Origin: Acidobacteriota bacterium
Lineage (GTDB): Bacteria; Acidobacteriota; Thermoanaerobaculia; Multivoradales; Multivoraceae
Length of the DNA stretch: 64,000 nucleotides
NCBI GenBank assembly: GCA_026707545.1
Contig: JAPOWR010000001.1
Location: 2,881,778-2,945,777, forward strand
Reading direction: 5' to 3'
Below the pieces are notes generated by a model. That model ran no database searches. It saw nothing but the letters and a program-made list of their open reading frames with translations, and was not told where the DNA came from. This document shows, one piece after another, positions 25,692 through 34,509 of the stretch. Both the position numbers and the translations under genes were made by a program. How positions within the stretch are numbered: the first letter of the stretch is position 1; each line of letters opens with the position of its first letter.

Positions 25692-28016
25692 ATGCGGCTA
25701 CTCTCGCGCGGCCTGCCGCGCACGCACCTGGCGATCTGCCTGCTCGCCGGCTTCCTCCTGGCTCAAGCCACCGGGGCACGCCAGAATGCCGGCTCCCCGC
25801 CGGGTTCGCCGGCGCCGTCGGAAGGGCCGCTTGATCTCCCCTTCGCCTTCGACGGGCCTCCGCCACCCGTGCCGCCGGCCGTGATGACCCGGGACGACTC
25901 CGGCCGGGCCACGGTTCGAGCGGTCCGCCTCGCCACGCCGCTCCGAATTGACGGCAGGCTGGACGAGGTCCTCTACGACACCGTGCCCCCGATTTCCGAC
26001 TTCCTTCAGGTCGAACCCCGGCCGGGAGAGCCGGCCACCGACAAAACGGACGTCTGGATCACGTTCGACGACACCACGGTCTTCGTGTCGCTCCGCTGCT
26101 GGCAGGACCCCGACCGGATCGCGGCCAACGACATGCGGCGAGACGCGTACAGCCAGGACGACTACTTCGACATCGCGCTCGACACGTTCCATGACGGTCG
26201 CAACGCGGTCGTCTTCACCGTCTACGCCTCGGGCGGCCGCTTCGACGCCCAGATCACCGACGAGCGCCAGATGAACGTCGACTGGAATCCGGTCTGGGAT
26301 CTCAGAACGGGCAGGTTCGACGGCGGTTGGACGGCCGAAGCCGCGATCCCGTTCCGATCGCTCAGGTACCGCCCCGGCCGCGCGCAGATCTGGGGCATCA
26401 ACCTGCAGCGCTACACGCAGTGGAAGAACGAGAGCTCGACCCTGAACCGCCTCCCGCCGGCGCTGGGCCCGATGGGCATCATGCAGATGTCGCTGGCCGG
26501 CCCCCTGGTCGGACTGGAGGTGCCGCCGGCCTCGAAGAACCTCGAGATCAAGCCCTATCTGGTCGCCGACATGGTGAGCGACCGTCTGGCCGACCCGGAG
26601 ATCTCGAACGAAGTGGACGCCGACATCGGCATCGACATCAAGTACGGGCTCAGCCAGAACCTCACCGCCGACTTCACCTACAACACCGACTTCGCCCAGG
26701 TCGAAGCCGATCAGCAGCAGGTCGATCTGACGCGCTTCAGCCTCTTCTTTCCCGAGAAGCGCGACTTCTTTCTCGAGAACCAGGGGACCTTCGGCTTCGG
26801 CGGCGCCGAAACCGGCATCTTCGCCACATCGTTCGACACGCCCATCCTGTTCTACAGCCGGCGCATCGGCCTGCACGAGGGGCGCGCGGTCCCCATCGAG
26901 GGCGGTGCCCGCCTGACCGGCCGCACGGGCCGCTACACCCTCGGCCTGCTGGACATCCAGTCGGAAGACGAGGCGCTGTCCGGCGCCCGCGCGACGAACT
27001 TCGGCGTCGTACGACTCAAGCGGGACATCCTGCGGCGGAGCAGCGTCGGCGTCATCTACACGCGCCGCTCGGTCGCACTGAACGGTGACGGGCGCAACGA
27101 CGCGTACGGCGTCGACGGGACCTTCGCGTTCTTCGAAAACCTCACGTTCAACACCTACTGGGCCCAGACCCGGACGCCCGTACTGGAGGGGGACGACGCC
27201 AGCTACCGCCTGCAGATGGACTACAACGGGGACCGTTACGGCGTCCAGTTGGAACGCCTGCGGGTCGGAGGCCACTTCAACCCGGAAATCGGATTCGTGC
27301 GCCGCCACGACATGCGCCGGTCCTTCGGCCAGTTCCGGTTCAGCCCACGGCCGGCCGCCAGCAATCTGGTGCGCAAGTACTCGTGGACCGGGTCGATGGC
27401 CTACATCGAGAACGGCGCCGGCCTGGTCGAAACGCGGGACGGAGCGGTCGGGTTCGGCATCGAGTTCCACAACAGCGATCGGGTCCAACTCACCTACGCG
27501 CGGACCTACGAGTTCCTCCCGTGGCCGTTTCCCATCGCCCAGGACATCACGCTCGCCGTCGGCGGCTACGAGTTCGACTACGTCCAGGGCAGCCTGAACC
27601 TTGGCCAGCAGCGACGGGTCTCGGGCAGCTTTCTGTTCGAGTACGGCGACTTCTACAGCGGCCGCAAGACCTCCTTTGGCTGGGGCTTTGGACGAGTGAA
27701 CGTGACCCCCCAGTTCGCCCTGGAGCCCAGCGTCTCGCTGAATCAGGTCGACCTGCCCCAAGGCGAGTTCGCCGTGGAGCTCGTCGACATGCGCGTCATC
27801 TACACGATGACGCCGCGGATGTTCGTGATCGCGCTCCTGCAGTACGACTCGGAGAGCCGCGGGCTGGCGGCGAACGTGCGGCTCCGCTGGGAGTACCGGC
27901 CCGGAAGCGAGCTGTTCGTCGTGTACAACGAACAGCGCGACACCCTGGGGCAGGGCTTTCCGGGACTCAACAACAGCGCGCTGATCGTCAAGGTCACGCG
28001 GCTGTTCCAGCGCTAG
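25692..28016 (+). CDS. DUF5916 outer-membrane protein with CBM9-like N-terminal domain, paralogue 1
   Basis: The protein has 774 aa. A signal peptide (MRLLSRGLPR, core LAICLLAGFLLAQAT) leads into a Pro-rich linker. Residues about 75-240 match the carbohydrate-binding family-9-like module (LRIDGRLDEVLYDTVPP; WITFDDTTVFVSLRC). The remainder is DUF5916, with alternating beta strands and turns suggesting a beta-barrel: GLSQNLTADFTYNTDFAQVE, FSLFFPEKRDFFLENQG and a C-terminal LIVKVTRLFQR. The function is unknown; the family is common in Acidobacteriota and Bacteroidota. It starts 3 bp after the phosphatase stop, so the two are probably co-transcribed. A close tandem copy follows. Confidence 0.85.
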   Translation: MRLLSRGLPRTHLAICLLAGFLLAQATGARQNAGSPPGSPAPSEGPLDLPFAFDGPPPPVPPAVMTRDDSGRATVRAVRLATPLRIDGRLDEVLYDTVPPISDFLQVEPRPGEPATDKTDVWITFDDTTVFVSLRCWQDPDRIAANDMRRDAYSQDDYFDIALDTFHDGRNAVVFTVYASGGRFDAQITDERQMNVDWNPVWDLRTGRFDGGWTAEAAIPFRSLRYRPGRAQIWGINLQRYTQWKNESSTLNRLPPALGPMGIMQMSLAGPLVGLEVPPASKNLEIKPYLVADMVSDRLADPEISNEVDADIGIDIKYGLSQNLTADFTYNTDFAQVEADQQQVDLTRFSLFFPEKRDFFLENQGTFGFGGAETGIFATSFDTPILFYSRRIGLHEGRAVPIEGGARLTGRTGRYTLGLLDIQSEDEALSGARATNFGVVRLKRDILRRSSVGVIYTRRSVALNGDGRNDAYGVDGTFAFFENLTFNTYWAQTRTPVLEGDDASYRLQMDYNGDRYGVQLERLRVGGHFNPEIGFVRRHDMRRSFGQFRFSPRPAASNLVRKYSWTGSMAYIENGAGLVETRDGAVGFGIEFHNSDRVQLTYARTYEFLPWPFPIAQDITLAVGGYEFDYVQGSLNLGQQRRVSGSFLFEYGDFYSGRKTSFGWGFGRVNVTPQFALEPSVSLNQVDLPQGEFAVELVDMRVIYTMTPRMFVIALLQYDSESRGLAANVRLRWEYRPGSELFVVYNEQRDTLGQGFPGLNNSALIVKVTRLFQR

Positions 28017-28056
28017 CCGGGAACTTCCGTCCTACTTCACGTAAAACCGGTAGAGC

Positions 28057-30423
28057 ATGCGAGCGAGACCCCTGGACTCAGTACGTTCCGGCCATCGGAC
28101 GGCGAACCGGCGTTCGCGCCTCCTCGTCGCAGGCTGGCTGCTCCTCGCCTGCCTGCCCTGGGCCCAGGCCGCCGACGCTCGCCGGCAGACGCCCGACTCT
28201 TCCCCTCCCGGCTCCCCGGCGCCGCTCCTGGAACCGCTCGACATCCCCACCGCCTTCGACGGTCCGCCGCCTCCCGTGCCGCCGGCCGTGGTGAACCGGG
28301 ACGACTCGGGAAAGGCCACGGTTCGAGCAGTCCGCCTCACCACGCCACTACGGATTGACGGCCGGCTCGACGAAGTCCTCTACGACACGGTGCCCCCGGT
28401 TTCGGGCTTTCTTCAGGTCGAACCCCGGCCGGGCGAGCCGGCCACCGACAGGACGGATGTCTGGATCACGTTCGACGACACCACGGTCTTCGTGTCGCTC
28501 CGCTGCTGGCAGGACCCTGACCGGATCGCCGCCAACGACATGCGGCGCGATGCATGGAGCGGGGACGACTACGTCGACATCGTTCTCGACACGTTCTACG
28601 ACCGCCGCAACGCCGTCGTCTTCACGGTCTACGCTTCGGGCGGCCGCTTCGACGGCCAGATCACCGACGAGCGCCAACTCAACGCCGACTGGAACCCGGT
28701 CTGGAATCTCAGGGTGGGCAGGTTCGAAAACGGCTGGACGGCGGAAGCCGCGATCCCGTTCAGATCGCTCCGGTATCGCCCCGGCAACTCGCAGATCTGG
28801 GGAATCAATCTACAGCGGTACACGCAGTGGAAGAACGAGAACTCGACCCTCGTCCGCATCCCGGAGGCCTTCAGCGAAATGGGCGTCATGCAGATGTCGC
28901 TGGCCGCAACCCTCGTCGGTCTCGAGGCGCCGCCGGCCTCGAGGAACCTCGAGCTCAAGCCCTATCTGGTCGCCGACATGGTGAGCGACCGCCTCACGGT
29001 CCCGGAGATCTCCAACGATACGGACGCCGATCTCGGCATCGACATCAAGTACGGACTCAGCCAGAACCTCACGGCCGACTTCACCTTCAACACCGACTTC
29101 GCCCAGGTCGAAGCCGACCAGCAGCAGGTCGATCTGACGCGCTTCAGCCTCTTCTTTCCCGAGAAGCGCGACTTCTTCCTCGAGAACCAGGGGACCTTCG
29201 CCTTCGGCGGGGCCGGGGGCGGCGGATTCGGGGGCGGGTTCGACACGCCGACCCTCTTCTACAGCCGGCGCATCGGCCTGCACCGGGGACGCGCCGTACC
29301 GATCGAAGCCGGCGCCCGTCTGACCGGAAGGACAGGCCGCTACACGCTCGGTCTGCTGAACATCCAATCGGACAACGAACCGGTGTCCGGCGCAGTCGCG
29401 ACGAACTTCGGCGTGATGCGACTCAAGCGGGACATCCTGCGCCGGAGCAGCGTCGGCGTCATCTACACGCGCCGCTCGGTCGCACTGAACGGTGACGGAC
29501 GCAACGAGGCCTACGGCGTCGACGGGACGTTCGCCTTCTTCGACCACCTCACGTTCAACACCTACTGGGCCGAAACGAGCACACCCGGGCTCACGGACGA
29601 CGATGCCAGCTATCGCCTGCAAATGGACTACAACGGCGACCGCTATGGAGTCCGACTGGAGCGCTTGCGGGTGGGCGGCAACTTCAACCCCGGCATCGGA
29701 TTCGTCCGCCGCCACGACATGCGCCGTTCCTTCGGCCAGTTCCGGTTCAGCCCTCGACCAGCCGATAGCAGGCTGGTGCGCAAGTACTCGTGGTCCGGGT
29801 CGATGGCCTACGTCGAGAACGCCGCCGGCCTGACCGAGACGCGTGAGACCGAAGGCGAGTTGGAGATCGAGTTCCACAGCGGGGATGAGTTCGGACTGAC
29901 CTACGTCCGGACCTACGAGTTTCTCCCGCATCCGTTCCCCATCGCCTCGGACATCACGCTAGGCGTCGGCGGCTACGACTTCGACTACGTGCAGGCCGAG
30001 TATCAACTCGGCCAGCAGCGGCGTATCTCGGGCGAGTTTTTCCTCGAGTACGGCGACTTCTACAGCGGCCGCAAGACGTCCTTCGGCTGGGGTTGGGGGC
30101 GCGTCAATCTGAGCTCGCACTTCCTGCTCGAACCCGGCATCTCGTTCAACCGCGTCGAGCTGCCAGAGGGTGACTTCAACCTGGAACTCGTCGACCTGCG
30201 CGCCATCTACACGATGACGCCGCGCATGTTCGTCAGCGCACTGTTTCAGTACGACTCCGAAAGCCGCGAGTTGGCGGCGAACGTGCGTCTCCGTTGGGAG
30301 TACCGGCCCGGTAGTGAACTGTTCGTCGTCTACAACGAACAGCGCGACACGCTGGCTTCGGGCTTCCCCGGGCTCAACAACAGCGCGCTCATCGTGAAGG
30401 TCACGCGGCTGTTCCAGCTGTAG
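28057..30423 (+). CDS. DUF5916 outer-membrane protein with CBM9-like N-terminal domain, paralogue 2
   Basis: The protein has 788 aa and starts 40 bp after paralogue 1. From the Pro-rich linker onward the two are nearly collinear and highly similar, with long stretches identical even at nucleotide level (around EADQQQVDLTRFSLFFPEKR). The signal peptides differ completely (here SRLLVAGWLLLACLPWAQAA). A glycine-rich loop AGGGGFGGGFDTP replaces the AETGIFATSFDTP segment of copy 1, at the likely surface-exposed side of a barrel. A tandem duplication followed by loop change is the simplest reading. The stop is followed by the double-hairpin element. Confidence 0.85.
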   Translation: MRARPLDSVRSGHRTANRRSRLLVAGWLLLACLPWAQAADARRQTPDSSPPGSPAPLLEPLDIPTAFDGPPPPVPPAVVNRDDSGKATVRAVRLTTPLRIDGRLDEVLYDTVPPVSGFLQVEPRPGEPATDRTDVWITFDDTTVFVSLRCWQDPDRIAANDMRRDAWSGDDYVDIVLDTFYDRRNAVVFTVYASGGRFDGQITDERQLNADWNPVWNLRVGRFENGWTAEAAIPFRSLRYRPGNSQIWGINLQRYTQWKNENSTLVRIPEAFSEMGVMQMSLAATLVGLEAPPASRNLELKPYLVADMVSDRLTVPEISNDTDADLGIDIKYGLSQNLTADFTFNTDFAQVEADQQQVDLTRFSLFFPEKRDFFLENQGTFAFGGAGGGGFGGGFDTPTLFYSRRIGLHRGRAVPIEAGARLTGRTGRYTLGLLNIQSDNEPVSGAVATNFGVMRLKRDILRRSSVGVIYTRRSVALNGDGRNEAYGVDGTFAFFDHLTFNTYWAETSTPGLTDDDASYRLQMDYNGDRYGVRLERLRVGGNFNPGIGFVRRHDMRRSFGQFRFSPRPADSRLVRKYSWSGSMAYVENAAGLTETRETEGELEIEFHSGDEFGLTYVRTYEFLPHPFPIASDITLGVGGYDFDYVQAEYQLGQQRRISGEFFLEYGDFYSGRKTSFGWGWGRVNLSSHFLLEPGISFNRVELPEGDFNLELVDLRAIYTMTPRMFVSALFQYDSESRELAANVRLRWEYRPGSELFVVYNEQRDTLASGFPGLNNSALIVKVTRLFQL

Positions 30424-30428
30424 AAAAA

Positions 30429-30483
30429 CTGGGTGCGCCGGCGTCCTCGCCGGCTTCCGAAAGAGACGCGCCGCGAAGCGGCG
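30429..30483 (+). repeat. 3'-end double-hairpin element, copy 2
   Basis: This begins 5 bp after the DUF5916 stop. The 26-bp unit 30429-30454 holds a GCCGGCG stem, TCCT loop and CGCCGGC stem. After 14 bp comes a second hairpin, CGCCGC-GAA-GCGGCG (30469-30483), again with a GAA triloop. It has the same orientation relative to the upstream stop codon as copy 1 at 2463-2505, and both copies lie between convergent genes. It is likely a terminator or RNA 3'-end stabiliser. Confidence 0.6.
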
Positions 30484-30497
30484 ACCACACCGCTGCT

Positions 30498-32096
30498 CTA
30501 CCGCGACATCAGCACCGTCAACCGATGCGGCCCCGTCGTCGACGTGTGGTGCATCAGGACGTCCTGCCTGCCGTCCTGGTTCAGATCCGCCAGCCATGTG
30601 TACTCCTCGTCTTCGGGCACGGGGATCGCGATCCGCTGGGGCTTCTTCGCGAGCAATCCCGGCCCCGGCACGCCGAGATGCACATGCAGCATCTTCCGGT
30701 TCCTCGCAATCAGGACGTCGGAGCGTCCGTCGCCGTTCATGTCTCCCATCCGGACCGCCGGCCAGAACGCCCTCTCGCCGCTCTTCCTGGGGGTTCTGGG
30801 CCTGATCTGGCGTACCGCGTTCGGACGGTCGCCGTAGCGGCCGTCCTCCATGCGGAACATCTCGAGATCGAACGATCCGGCTCCGGTCAGAATCGACATG
30901 ACGAGCACCCGGATGGCCGAGAAGACCGTCGGCTCGAAGGCCGTCACGACTACATCGACCTGGCCGTCGCGATCGAAGTCGTGCCGGTCGATTCCAGAGA
31001 CGATGCCCTCGGACTCGACCACGGCGCCAGGTTCTGGTGAGAACTCCACGTTTCCACCCGGGCCCGGAGCGCCGGGGTACACCTCGTACGAGGAGTGCAT
31101 CTTCCACAGGCTCGATCCCTTCAGCGAGAACACGACGAGGTCGGTCACGCCGTCGCCGTTCATGTCGGTCAGTGAGTGCAGCACCCTGCCCCTGCTTTCT
31201 CCTTCCGGCATGTGATCCATGCGCCGCCTCCGGATTCCCTCCGGCGCAGCCAGGGAGGCGATCTGGTCGGAGTCGAACGCGATCCCGGTCGTGAACGTCC
31301 GGGCCTCCGGTGAGAAGAACCCCTCCTCAGTCTGGAGATGGACCTCGAAGTGGCCGTCGTTCCAGAACACGAGGTCGCTGCGGCCATCCAGGTCGTAGTC
31401 CATCTCGTGGATCCGGCCGCCCTCCTCCCAGGGGTGGTAGCGATAGCCGTCGGCGCCGTAGACCCGATCGAGGCCGCTGGTCGGGCCCACCGTTACGGGC
31501 TCGGCGAACCGGCCGGCCGGCATCTGGACCAGTACGTGGAAGCCGTGGCCGTGCACCAGCACGAGGTCGTCCCGGCCGTCTCCGTTCACGTCGCGCGTCA
31601 TGTCCACGTGGAGAACTTCGCCCCTGGCGGACTCCCTGAAATCGGACGTCAACGCGACCAGATCCCGTTCCGTCGCCGACTCCGGATCGAACCAGGTCAG
31701 GCGCCCACCGCCGTACGCGATCAACCGGTCCCGGCCATCGATTCCGGCAACGTCGACAAAGGACACGTCGGCACGCAGCGTGGTTTCGACTGCCGTTGAC
31801 CAGTCGCCATCGGCAAACGAGAGAACGCGCAGACGGCGGTCTCCATCACCGTCCAGGTGCACGGCAGCGAGGTCTGCGACGGCCCCGCCCGTGAGGAACC
31901 CGGTCAGAACGGTCAGGCGTTCCGCGACGCCCACGACCAACTCGTGACGGCTGGGAGCGAACGCCGCGGGTGGCTCAGAGCTCGCGTGGACGGCAAGCGG
32001 CATCATGCATCCCGACAGACATACCCGAATCGCCAGCAGGCTGATCCGGGTCGGCCGGTGTCGTCTCTCGTCGAGGAGTGTCGCTCGTCTCTTCAT
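30498..32096 (-). CDS. VCBS/FG-GAP repeat lipoprotein, paralogue C
   Basis: The protein has 532 aa. ATG 32096 (MKRRATLL) is chosen because AGGAGG lies 6 nt upstream; longer ORF starts run through the operator. The signal ends in a lipobox LSGC. At least six Ca-binding blade motifs of the DxDxDGxxD type are visible: DVNGDGRDDLVL, DYDLDGRSDLVFW, DMNGDGVTDLVVF, DFDRDGQVDVVV, DMNGDGRSDVLI and DLNQDGRQDVLMHH. They indicate an integrin-alpha-like beta-propeller on the cell surface or in the periplasm, without a visible catalytic domain. It is divergent from the TetR gene; two operators sit in its promoter. It is homologous to the two genes at 32869 and 34506. Confidence 0.85.
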   Translation of the reverse strand: MKRRATLLDERRHRPTRISLLAIRVCLSGCMMPLAVHASSEPPAAFAPSRHELVVGVAERLTVLTGFLTGGAVADLAAVHLDGDGDRRLRVLSFADGDWSTAVETTLRADVSFVDVAGIDGRDRLIAYGGGRLTWFDPESATERDLVALTSDFRESARGEVLHVDMTRDVNGDGRDDLVLVHGHGFHVLVQMPAGRFAEPVTVGPTSGLDRVYGADGYRYHPWEEGGRIHEMDYDLDGRSDLVFWNDGHFEVHLQTEEGFFSPEARTFTTGIAFDSDQIASLAAPEGIRRRRMDHMPEGESRGRVLHSLTDMNGDGVTDLVVFSLKGSSLWKMHSSYEVYPGAPGPGGNVEFSPEPGAVVESEGIVSGIDRHDFDRDGQVDVVVTAFEPTVFSAIRVLVMSILTGAGSFDLEMFRMEDGRYGDRPNAVRQIRPRTPRKSGERAFWPAVRMGDMNGDGRSDVLIARNRKMLHVHLGVPGPGLLAKKPQRIAIPVPEDEEYTWLADLNQDGRQDVLMHHTSTTGPHRLTVLMSR

Positions 32097-32120
32097 CTTG
32101 GTCCTCCTGCCTTTGGGGCA

Positions 32121-32164
32121 TGTTGACTTCGTCAACATACAACCTCCTGTTGACATTGTCAACA
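32121..32164 (-). promoter_or_regulatory. Promoter with paired TetR-type operators upstream of VCBS gene C
   Basis: There are two perfect palindromes: TGTTGAC-TTC-GTCAACA (32121-32137) and TGTTGAC-ATT-GTCAACA (32148-32164), 27 bp centre to centre. On the minus strand a consensus -35 TTGACA (32162-32157) lies inside the second, and the -10 TATGTT (32139-32134) overlaps the first, with exactly 17 bp between them. Bound repressor would cover both promoter elements. The TetR gene starts 65 bp away on the other strand, so it is the obvious candidate regulator. Confidence 0.85.
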
Positions 32165-32228
32165 CACCGTCGCCCAGGGGCGAGAGATCGAGCCCGGCGG
32201 TCACGAGCCGCTCTTGCCATAATCGCCC

Positions 32229-32843
32229 ATGGCCGAACGGGCTCGCACCTACCACCATGGAGACCTTCGAGCGTCGCTGGTCGAGGAAGCCGCCGCCATG
32301 ATCTCGGAGGATGGCGCCGCCAGCGTCACGATGAGGGCGATAGGTAGCCGCCTCGGTGTATCGCGGGGAGCGCCCTACCGCCACTTCCCCGACAAGACGG
32401 CCCTCCTGGTCGCGGTCGCGGTCGCGGGATTCAAGCGTCTGAACCGGCGCCTGGGGTCCGGCGACACCGGAGCCTCTTCATCCAGCGTCGAGCGACTCCG
32501 GCGCATGGGCGAGCAGTACGTGCGCTTCGCCCTGGAGCATCCGGCGCACTATCGCCTGATGTACGGCAAGGAGGCCCTTGAGCGCCAGGATCAACCGGAA
32601 CTGCGAGAGGCAGCCGGAGCTCTGCTCGAGAACCTGGTCGATGTGATTCGGGTCCACCAGCAGAGCGGCGAGATCGAGGTAGGAGATCCGCGGGCACAGG
32701 CCTACGTCGCGTGGAGCGCGGTTCATGGCCTGGCATCGCTGCTCATCGAGAGACAGATCGACCCGAATGTCGACGTGGACGACCTGATCCGACAAACCAC
32801 CCAGACGATCCTGGACGGGATGCGAGATCGCAGCCCGGTCTAG
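32229..32843 (+). CDS. TetR/AcrR-family transcriptional regulator with WHG-type C-terminal domain
   Basis: The protein has 204 aa. It has the N-terminal helix-turn-helix of TetR proteins: LVEEAAAMISEDGAASVTMR, then AIGSRLGVSRGAPYRHFPDK (recognition helix about 43-50). The C-terminal ligand domain contains YVRFALEHPAHYRLMYGKE, typical of the WHG group. The ligand is unknown. It sits between VCBS genes and faces two palindromes that recur upstream of the second VCBS transcript, so I infer it represses both and possibly itself. A CATAAT box at 32218-32223 ends 5 nt before the ATG and there is no ribosome binding site, so a leaderless mRNA is likely. Confidence 0.92.
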   Translation: MAERARTYHHGDLRASLVEEAAAMISEDGAASVTMRAIGSRLGVSRGAPYRHFPDKTALLVAVAVAGFKRLNRRLGSGDTGASSSSVERLRRMGEQYVRFALEHPAHYRLMYGKEALERQDQPELREAAGALLENLVDVIRVHQQSGEIEVGDPRAQAYVAWSAVHGLASLLIERQIDPNVDVDDLIRQTTQTILDGMRDRSPV

Positions 32844-32868
32844 CTGTGGCTAGAGCCCGCCGGCGGGG

Positions 32869-34509
32869 TCAGCGGGCGATCAGCATCGTCACCCGATGGG
32901 GCTCCGTCGTGGACGCGTGATGCAGCAGGAGGTCCTGCCTGCCGTCCCTGTTGAGATCCACGAGCCAGGTGTACTCCTCGTCGTTGGGGATGGCGACCGC
33001 AACCCTCTGAGGCTGCCGGGCGAACAGCTCCGGCCCCGGCACACCGGCGAAGACGAGCAGTTGCCGATGGGTTTCCTCTATCAGCAGGTCCGAGCGGCCG
33101 TCGCCGGTCACATCCCCGATCAGCAAGGTCGTGTTGAACGCGCGCAGGTGACGCTTCTGCGTCCTCCGTTCCTGGTGCGTGGACCCTCGAAGCACGATGT
33201 CCAGCGGCACCCACCCGAACTCCCTGACACTGGGGTGGCCATCCAGTTGCATTCTGCGGATGGCGTTGGGTTTATTGGAAGGGAGGCCTCCTGTCATCGA
33301 GTAGAACTCGAGATCCAACCAGATGTCATCGCCCATGAACCCCTTGAGCCTCTTCCAGAGGCTGCTCTCGAGGTACGCCACCTCGATCGTCGTGAACATC
33401 ACGTCGAGGTCGCCGTCGCCATCGAAGTCGCGCCGATTCATCCCGAGCTGAATCCTGCCGTCCGACTGGAAGGCGAAGTCGACACCCCGCGCGAACCGGG
33501 TTCCGCCGCCGGGTGCCGGCGCGCCAAGATGCACCTCGTAGGTTGAGCGCTTGCGAGAGATGCTCGCGCCTTCCAGCGAGAAAACCACGAGATCCGCGAC
33601 ACTGTCACCGTTCAGGTCGGCTATCGAGTGAAGCACTCTCCCCGTCATGTCTCCGGCGGCGAGCGAGGAGAGTCGGTCAGAGTCGAATGTGACATCGGTC
33701 GTGAAGGTCTCGGCAACCGGGGAAAACAGCCCATCTTCATCCTGGTGATGAACCGCGAAGTGGTCCCCGTTCCAGAACGCCAGGTCGCGGCGTCCGTCCA
33801 GGTCGTAGTCCATCTCGTGGACACGACTTTCGTCCCAGGGGCCGTACCGGTATCCGTCGGCACCGTAGATCCTGCTCAAGTCCGTGGACCGGCCGATCTT
33901 CACCGGATCCGCGAACTCCGCGGCGCTCGTCTGGATGAACACCCAGAAGCCATCGACGCCCGGCACGACCAGGTCGTCGCGGCCGTCGCCGTTCACGTCC
34001 CGACTGACGTCGACATGGGGAACCTCGCCTCCGCGAGGCGGGTTGAAGTTGGCTGTGACCGCGACCAGCGCGCGTTCCGTCGCCGACTCGGGATCGAACC
34101 AGTTCAGGCGGCCGGGATCGTAGGTGAGCAGCCGGTCACCTCCGCCGATGTTGGCCACGTCAACGAATCGCACGTCGGGACCGAGTGTCGCGTCGGCTCC
34201 CGGCACCCAGGCGCCGTCTCCGAACTCGTAGATACGCAGGCAGCGTTCGTCACCGTCGTCGATGTCCACGACCGCAAGCTCCGCGCTCGCGCCCCCGAGA
34301 AGGAACCCCGTTAGGACGGTCTGACGTTTCGCGGAGCCGGTGACGACCTCGTAGTGCGCGAAAGCGAACTCCCCGGCCTGCTCGGAAGTGGATTGCGCGG
34401 CGGTAGGCCCCATGCCCCCCGACAGGAGGACTCCGAGAAACAGGATGAAAGACAGGCCTCGTCGATCGTGCATCCCGCGGGCGGTTGCCGAAGTGTCGAC
34501 TTCGTTCAT
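32869..34509 (-). CDS. VCBS/FG-GAP repeat exported protein, paralogue B
   Basis: The protein has 546 aa from ATG 34509, which overlaps the stop of paralogue A (ATGA); an internal ATG at 34473 is an alternative start. It has a signal peptide (LSFILFLGVLLSGGMGPTAAQ) but, unlike its relatives, no clear lipobox cysteine. Blade motifs include DVNGDGRDDLVV, DYDLDGRRDLAFW, DLNGDSVADLVVF, DFDGDGDLDVMF, DVTGDGRSDLLI and DLNRDGRQDLLLHH. It has no promoter of its own; the sequence at its start codon is a decayed copy of the operator found upstream of A and C. It is convergent with the TetR gene. Confidence 0.85.
   Translation of the reverse strand: MNEVDTSATARGMHDRRGLSFILFLGVLLSGGMGPTAAQSTSEQAGEFAFAHYEVVTGSAKRQTVLTGFLLGGASAELAVVDIDDGDERCLRIYEFGDGAWVPGADATLGPDVRFVDVANIGGGDRLLTYDPGRLNWFDPESATERALVAVTANFNPPRGGEVPHVDVSRDVNGDGRDDLVVPGVDGFWVFIQTSAAEFADPVKIGRSTDLSRIYGADGYRYGPWDESRVHEMDYDLDGRRDLAFWNGDHFAVHHQDEDGLFSPVAETFTTDVTFDSDRLSSLAAGDMTGRVLHSIADLNGDSVADLVVFSLEGASISRKRSTYEVHLGAPAPGGGTRFARGVDFAFQSDGRIQLGMNRRDFDGDGDLDVMFTTIEVAYLESSLWKRLKGFMGDDIWLDLEFYSMTGGLPSNKPNAIRRMQLDGHPSVREFGWVPLDIVLRGSTHQERRTQKRHLRAFNTTLLIGDVTGDGRSDLLIEETHRQLLVFAGVPGPELFARQPQRVAVAIPNDEEYTWLVDLNRDGRQDLLLHHASTTEPHRVTMLIAR
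34495..34509 (-). promoter_or_regulatory. Decayed operator remnant overlapping the start of VCBS gene B
   Basis: GTCGACTTCGTTCAT matches the operator core GTTGACTTCGTCAAC at 11 of 15 positions. It lies at the same place relative to the coding region as the intact sites in front of genes A and C. The ATG of gene B falls within it. It probably no longer binds the regulator. Confidence 0.45.

Noticed and set aside
25698..27761. 687-aa open frame on the minus strand
   Set aside because: It is the antisense shadow of the first DUF5916 gene; the sense protein has a signal peptide and clear family motifs, the antisense does not.
28057..30423. Second DUF5916 gene as an assembly duplicate of the first
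   Set aside because: Signal peptides, one loop and many codons differ, so it is a real paralogue.
30498..32384. Longer start of VCBS protein C at 32384
   Set aside because: The extra N-terminal 96 codons run through both operators, the promoter and antisense to the TetR start. The AGGAGG before ATG 32096 and the lipoprotein signal mark the true start.
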